Positions 60,601 to 64,000 of a stretch of 64,000 nt of DNA are shown here, one piece after another. The notes under the pieces were generated by a model that was given only the letters and a program-made list of their open reading frames with translations, was not told the origin of the DNA and made no database searches. Source of the stretch: Liolophura sinensis (Eukaryota; Mollusca; Polyplacophora; Chitonida; Chitonidae); assembly GCF_032854445.1 (NCBI RefSeq), contig NC_088300.1:5332001-5396000 (forward strand). The letters are read 5' to 3'. A program made the position numbers and the translations under genes. Within the stretch, counting starts at the first letter, position 1. Each line of letters begins with the position of its first letter.

Positions 60601-63600
60601 AAAGAGTGATTGGGTGACAACAATTATTCTGTTAAGCAAAGAGTGATATGGGTGATAACAATTATTCTGTTAAGCAAAGAGTGATATGGGTGACAACAAT
60701 TATTCTGTTGAGCATAGAGTGATATAGGTTCACGAATGAAATACTGAACGATGAATCACCAGTTACATGACCGATCTCAAATGTTGAGTTAAGCAAACCT
60801 TTATATTGGTTGACGAATGAAACAATCAGGCTGTTATGCAAGATCACTCTCAAATATTAAAATACGCAAAGCATGCTATTTGTTAAAGAGTGAAACAATT
60901 CATGAGAGAATGAACGATAAACAACCAGATCCTTAAAACATCGTTGTCAACTATTCAGTTAAGCGAAACTTGGTACGTGTCAAAGATGAAAGAATTCATC
61001 AGAAAACAAACGATGAACAACCTGTTAACAAGACTGTTACAGGTTCGTTCTTAAATATTCAGTTATGCAAAGCGTGATATGCGTTCACGAATGAAACAAA
61101 CAAACCGTTGCAGTATCGTTCTTACATAATTAGTTATGCAAAGCTTGAAATGTGTTCACAGATGAAATAATTCATTAGAAAATAAACGATAACATTTAGC
61201 ATTATAAGATTGTTCTCAATTATTCACTTAGGTAGTTCACGAATAAAAGAAATCATCCGATGATTAACAATAAACAATTTGTCGGTTAACCAAAGTGACG
61301 ATTTTTGTTGTTGCAATAACAGATTTCCAAAGATGACACAGCAGTGATCCTAGTTGGTGGTGGGGAGCATTCTTGTCGACAACTCGTCATCTCTGCGCGG
61401 AGTTAAGAGACTCATCAAACCACCCCATTTCCAGGTGGGTTCATGGATCTACGATAGTATTGCATGTCCTTAGTAGTCTGGATGTCTTGTCTGTATAATA
61501 ATAATTTGGAAAAATTCGATATTGATGGTCCTTTCTAAATGGCATACAGATGGGTATACCAAGGGGCTTATTTCGAAGGTACATACGAGAGCATTTATCA
61601 TTTACCTCTATATGACCCAACCACAAGATTAATGAAACCCTTAATCACAATAGGGTCAAGGAACTGCCATGGCCTCAAACTAATCCTCAATCACATGTTG
61701 ATATCAGCAATTCTCATCTACCAAGGACTCGAACTAATCCTCAATCACGTTTTGACTTCAGCAATTCTCATCTACCATGGCCTCAAACTAATCCTCAATC
61801 ACAATCTGACTTCAGCATTTCTCATCTACCATGGCCTCAAACTAATCCTCAATCACAATCTGACTTCAACAATTCTCATCTACCATGGCCTCAAACTAAT
61901 CCTCAACCACGTTTTGACTTCAGCAATTCTCATCTACCATGGCCTCAAACTAATCCTCAGTCACGTGTTGACTTCAGCAATTCTCATCTACCATGGCCTC
62001 AAACTAATCCTCAGTCACGTGTTGACTACAGCAATTCTCATCTACCATGGCCTCAAACTAATCCTCAATCACATGTTGATATCAGCAATTCTCATCTACC
62101 AAGGACTCGAACTAATCCTCAATCACGTTTTGACTTCAGCAATTCTCATCTACCATGGCCTCAAACTAATCCTCAATCACAATCTGACTTCAGCATTTCT
62201 CATCTACCATGGCCTCAAACTAATCCTCAATCACAATCTGACTTCAACAATTCTCATCTACCATGGCCTCAAACCAATCCTCAATCACAATCTGACTTCA
62301 GCAATTCTCATCTACCATGGCCTCAAACTAATCCTCAATCACATGTTGATATCAGCAATTCTCATCTGCCACGGCTTCAAACTAATCCTCAATCGCCTGA
62401 TGACTTCAGCAATTCTCATCTGCCATGGCCTCAAACTAATCCTCAATGGCCTGATGACTTCAGCAATTCTCATCTACCACGGCCTCAAACTAATCCTCAA
62501 TCGCCTGATGACTTCAGCAATTCTCATCTGCCATGGCCTCAAACTAATCCTCAACCACCTGATGACTTCACCACACAATGATTCTGAAACACCACGTCAT
62601 TTAAATAATCCTCAACAACCATTTACCTAATAAATCATCATTCACCACAGAATGATTCTGAAACACCATGTCATTTAAATAATCCTCAACAACCATTTAC
62701 CTAATAAATCATCATTCACCACAGAATGATTCTGAAACACCACGTCATTTAAATAATCCTCAACAACCATTTACCTAATAAATCATCATTCACCACAGAA
62801 TGATTCTGAAACACCATGTCATTTAAATAATCCTTAAATACTGCGAGTCCGGCACCACTTGGCCCAAATCCTTAAACACCACGTGGTCGAATTATTTCAG
62901 GTTGTTATTCTCTATTGCGGTAAATCTCTGCCTCTGTTGTTTTCTGATTATGAGCTTTATAGTTTAAATTAGTTGTAAGTTTACGCCGAAGCCATTGCCA
63001 AGACAACAGATCGCTTCTTTATGATATAACCTTACACTCGACCAACGATTCCTACGCAATGTATCAACTGGTTTGAAAGAATATGATTTTCTTAACTAAG
63101 CAAAGCGACGGCAAAAATGAACACACAGTGCCGGTATTGCACTGACTGAGCACTATTGTATGTATCTTTCATTTTAAGGTAGCAAATGCGATAGGAGCTG
63201 CAATATGCCAGGTGTCCAGCACCGTGGATTATGTGGTTAGCTTGACCAATCTAATCGGAGAAGACCGATTTGCAAAAGCGGTGTCTGCGGCAGAAAAGAG
63301 CGTGTCACCGGAAGATCCCGAACATCGGCGGACAGCGGCGGTGGAGCGAACAAAAACGACTCTGTTCGCTGAAGCAAAGAGCCTTGCCAAGAAACAAGCA
63401 ACAGAAAAGGCCAAGACAGAGATGGAAGCCTTAGGAGCTGATCCGTCTACACTACAGGTAAGTCACACTCTTCATTGCTCTCAGAGAAATGACCACGATT
63501 ATAGTTTTTTTTTTAAAAAAAAAATGCCATTCCATGCCCACCAACTATTAGTACCTTTCAGAAAAAAAATGCTTGCAAGCACCAAACCAAAAAGCACACC

Positions 63601-64000
63601 TTTGTTCATTATGGTAGTTAGGTCTATATACCATAATGTTAAACTAATTTTAATGTGATCTAATGTGTGAATTCTTATCAGATGTGAATTTCTCAATTAA
63701 TTTTTACATTTCAACACAATTTCAGCCATGTTTTATAAACATCCTTAATTGTATAAATGTTCAAAAGTGAGCGGTTACGCCCATGTTTTTGCAGAGACAT
63801 TTCTGCAAAGATATTTTCAAAGATATTCAAATGTATAGCTGTAAAGTCATTTTCATTTAATGAGTTTTATCTTGTAAGCTTTCAGAATTTAGGAACGCTT
63901 TTTAATAACCGGACAATATACTGTTCTCTTTTCCATCTTTCTTTTCTTCAATGTTCAGCTAGTCGAAGTCTTGGATGTCACCCTGGCTTACATCCCTGGT
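51652..64000 (+). CDS. Hydantoinase/oxoprolinase (HyuA-like) ATP-dependent amidohydrolase, exons 1-11, 3' end outside window
   Basis: Exons are 51652-51814, 52431-52591, 53638-53814, 54115-54332, 54472-54554, 55185-55282, 56422-56514, 56717-56935, 61323-61434, 63179-63457 and 63959 to beyond 64000. Phases agree throughout except inside exon 9. The ATG follows an in-frame TAG at 51631. Over 545 residues are encoded here. Motifs: GVDVGGTNTDAVLL (residues 6-19) and VDIGGTTTDVG (275-285) are the two phosphate-binding loops of the actin-like ATPase fold. INIGTTHFVNAVV, FASGPTNSMRGAAFL and IGLGGGS (316-322) are typical of the family, and VANAIGAA is near the C-terminal part. Family knowledge: these enzymes couple ATP hydrolysis to opening of cyclic imides such as hydantoins or 5-oxoproline. 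The actual substrate cannot be told from sequence. The protein is more like the stand-alone bacterial/fungal HyuA type than vertebrate 5-oxoprolinase (judged by eye). Exon 9 is 112 bp between phase-0 borders and has an apparent extra base; see findings. Confidence 0.87.
53930..54114. other. HyuA-like intron 3, remainder
   Basis: Unique AT-rich intronic sequence leading to the acceptor TTATTTATTCAG. Nothing else was recognised. Confidence 0.4.
55890..56410. repeat. 21-bp minisatellite, about 23 copies
   Basis: The unit is GATCTGTAACAGGTGAACATA (21 bp) with variants GATTTGTAACAGG, AATCTGTAACAGGCGAACATT and CTATAACAGC. The period is a multiple of three, so the minus strand stays open as a seven-residue repeat (161 codons); this is not taken as a gene. 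It ends about 10 bp before HyuA exon 7. Confidence 0.95.
57000..57040 (-). mobile_element. tRNA-like B-box remnant
   Basis: On the minus strand: GATGTCGCGGGTTCAAATCC, a good RNA polymerase III B box. There is no matching A box or acceptor-stem partner at tRNA spacing, so it is more likely a SINE head remnant than a tRNA gene. A similar remnant is at about 57858-57885 (CCACGGGTTCGAATC on the minus strand). Confidence 0.35.
57098..57262 (+). mobile_element. Family C repeat, 5' half
   Basis: TTTGGGGTTTAATGCCGTAATTAG, TTTCGGTCATATGGCGAAAAGGAGTCATTAGGTGGTGTATG, GGGCGAGTCCATGCCGGCAAAGTGCTGCC, GTAATGTATCATGCCGAAGACACTAGACATGACGTCAC. It is collinear with the first half of the copy at 15160. It lies in HyuA intron 8. 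Confidence 0.75.
58256..59413 (-). CDS. Rhodopsin-family GPCR resembling free fatty acid receptor 4 (GPR120), intronless CDS
   Basis: A 385-aa seven-helix receptor, read from ATG at 59413-59411; the stop codon ends at 58256. Features: N-glycosylation sites N16, N42 and N193; TM1 at 51-73 with GNS; TM2 at 83-106 with D92; C118 and C197 for the conserved extracellular disulfide; DRY at 142-144; TM6 with MWSP (297-300); NPVIY at 338-342. The segment ICTLVWP in extracellular loop 2 and the ERDFRVVRMLLLLVGLFVVM entry to TM6 closely resemble FFAR4 (from memory). Ligand is therefore possibly a long-chain fatty acid, but lipid specificity is unproven and other orphan-receptor clades are possible. A longer start at 59512 exists in frame. 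The chosen ATG lies 7 bp after a strong splice acceptor (TTTTCTTATTTTGTACAG, minus strand), suggesting a 5'UTR intron. A minus-strand TTTATT complement (AATAAA) at 58040-58045 could be its poly(A) signal. The gene is nested antisense in HyuA intron 8. Confidence 0.88.
   Translation of the reverse strand: MRTLDEYGFSGMGVVNRSYFVGMEKGVGYRMYFTYYSQFGRNDSILSDTEAAIITLLFLIAVFGNSIILVEVIRKCPSKTTEYFIGNLAFSDNLFVLTAPFIAVTRITRTWDFGYFVCHGVMYVLFACGGVSIWTMAIISIDRYLRIVKNRVRPFSPRAVKLVIAVTWFICLLTFLPIAIFFQLRTFRFGHSNVTICTLVWPKERVRISAIFVPYVLMAGFIIPLILMCFNYFCIFRKFWKSRKAVRPSQLRSISGRWAVQRRPGNTLNLVRTRKRQERDFRVVRMLLLLVGLFVVMWSPVFVCLTGVQLDGLSNHMTMHSEYIVAATSIAYMNCCINPVIYGLINRTLVAGMWKYLRCLSLRTQRGHNESVNSISGGPARNNDI
59905..60234 (-). 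other. Possible 5'UTR exon of the nested GPCR (uncertain)
   Basis: A minus-strand open frame of 110 codons ends at a good donor (GGACAG/GTAACC at 59905/59904). If spliced to the acceptor at 59421 the intron would be 484 bp. The frame then meets a stop within eight codons, out of frame with the receptor, so at best it is an upstream ORF or 5'UTR. The peptide has no recognisable domain. The several ATGs argue against a simple leader. Confidence 0.25.
60385..60725 (+). repeat. 38-bp minisatellite, about 9 copies, with degenerate right flank
   Basis: The unit is GTTAAGCAAAGAGTGATATG, GGTGATAACAATTATTCT (38 bp), alternating GGTGATAAC and GGTGACAAC so that a 76-bp dimer is visible. Copies carry single-base indels. 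From 60726 to about 61260 related phrases (GTTATGCAAAGC, TTCACGAATGAAA, ACGATAAACAA) recur at irregular spacing, probably older decayed copies. HyuA intron 8. Confidence 0.93.
61670..62570 (+). repeat. 54-bp minisatellite, about 16.6 copies, with 378-bp higher-order period
   Basis: The unit is CTCAAACTAATCCTCAATCA, CAATCTGACTTCAGCAATTC, TCATCTACCATGGC (54 bp). A distinctive variant (CACATGTTGATATCAGC followed by CCAAGGACTCGAAC) occurs at 61692 and again at 62070, exactly 378 bp (seven units) apart, and the units after each match in order. The last five units form a separate subtype (CGCCTGATGACTTC). The period is a multiple of three, giving a 363-codon open frame that is not taken as a gene. 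HyuA intron 9. Confidence 0.97.
62568..62845 (+). repeat. 74-bp tandem repeat, about 3.6 copies
   Basis: The unit is TTCACCACAGAATGATTCTG, AAACACCATGTCATTTAAAT, AATCCTCAACAACCATTTAC, CTAATAAATCATCA (74 bp), with CACGTC/CATGTC variants. It follows directly on the 54-bp array and shares the phrase AATCCTCAA with it. HyuA intron 9. Confidence 0.95.
63458..63958. other. HyuA-like intron 10
   Basis: 500 bp of AT-rich intron with homopolymer T and A runs near 63505-63525; no repeat family or gene was recognised. The acceptor is TTCTTCAATGTTCAG. Confidence 0.5.

Noticed and set aside
61539-62630. 363-codon plus-strand open frame with repeated LILNHVLTSAILIYHG
   Set aside because: It is produced by a 54-bp tandem array with a period divisible by three; no start context, domain or non-repeat coding part.

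Overview
The window is eukaryotic nuclear DNA from an invertebrate animal. It is AT-rich, its genes have many short exons with GT-AG introns, and the introns and intergenic DNA are full of tRNA-derived SINE copies and minisatellites. The SINE types (3' ends reading ...CCACCATAATGCTGGCCGCCGTCGTATAAGTGAAATATTCTTGAG...AATAAATAAA, among others) resemble, from memory, families common in molluscan genomes. A lophotrochozoan, most likely a mollusc, is therefore the best guess. This is an inference; no species can be named. There are no prokaryotic operons, CRISPR arrays or rRNA genes.

Layout. (1) 85-7166, + strand: last five coding exons of a DDHD1-like intracellular phospholipase A1, followed by a 3'UTR of about 1 kb. 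(2) 13446-19184, - strand: complete three-exon PPP1R27-like ankyrin-repeat protein with an RVxF protein phosphatase 1 docking motif, convergent with gene 1. (3) 19185-35939: 16.7 kb of intergenic DNA with SINEs, MITE-like inverted repeats and tandem arrays; no gene was recognised. (4) 35940-49232, + strand: complete eight-exon TMX1-like thioredoxin-related transmembrane ER oxidoreductase (CPAC active site). Two of its introns are filled by a 395-bp inverted repeat with two opposed 104-bp arrays and by a 1.9-kb 41-bp minisatellite. (5) 51652 to beyond the right edge, + strand: first eleven exons of a hydantoinase/oxoprolinase (HyuA-like) enzyme, with an apparent one-base frameshift in exon 9 and tandem arrays in several introns. 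(6) 58256-59413, - strand: complete single-exon rhodopsin-family GPCR resembling free fatty acid receptor 4 (GPR120), nested antisense inside intron 8 of gene 5.

The genes do not form a pathway; they are ordinary independent animal genes. No undescribed multi-gene system was found. The items most worth a second look are the HyuA frameshift and the phylogenetic origin of that gene, the nested receptor, and the large foldback/array structure inside TMX1. Exon coordinates were derived by reading splice consensus and checking that phases agree across every junction; family assignments are from protein motifs recognised by eye, without database searches.
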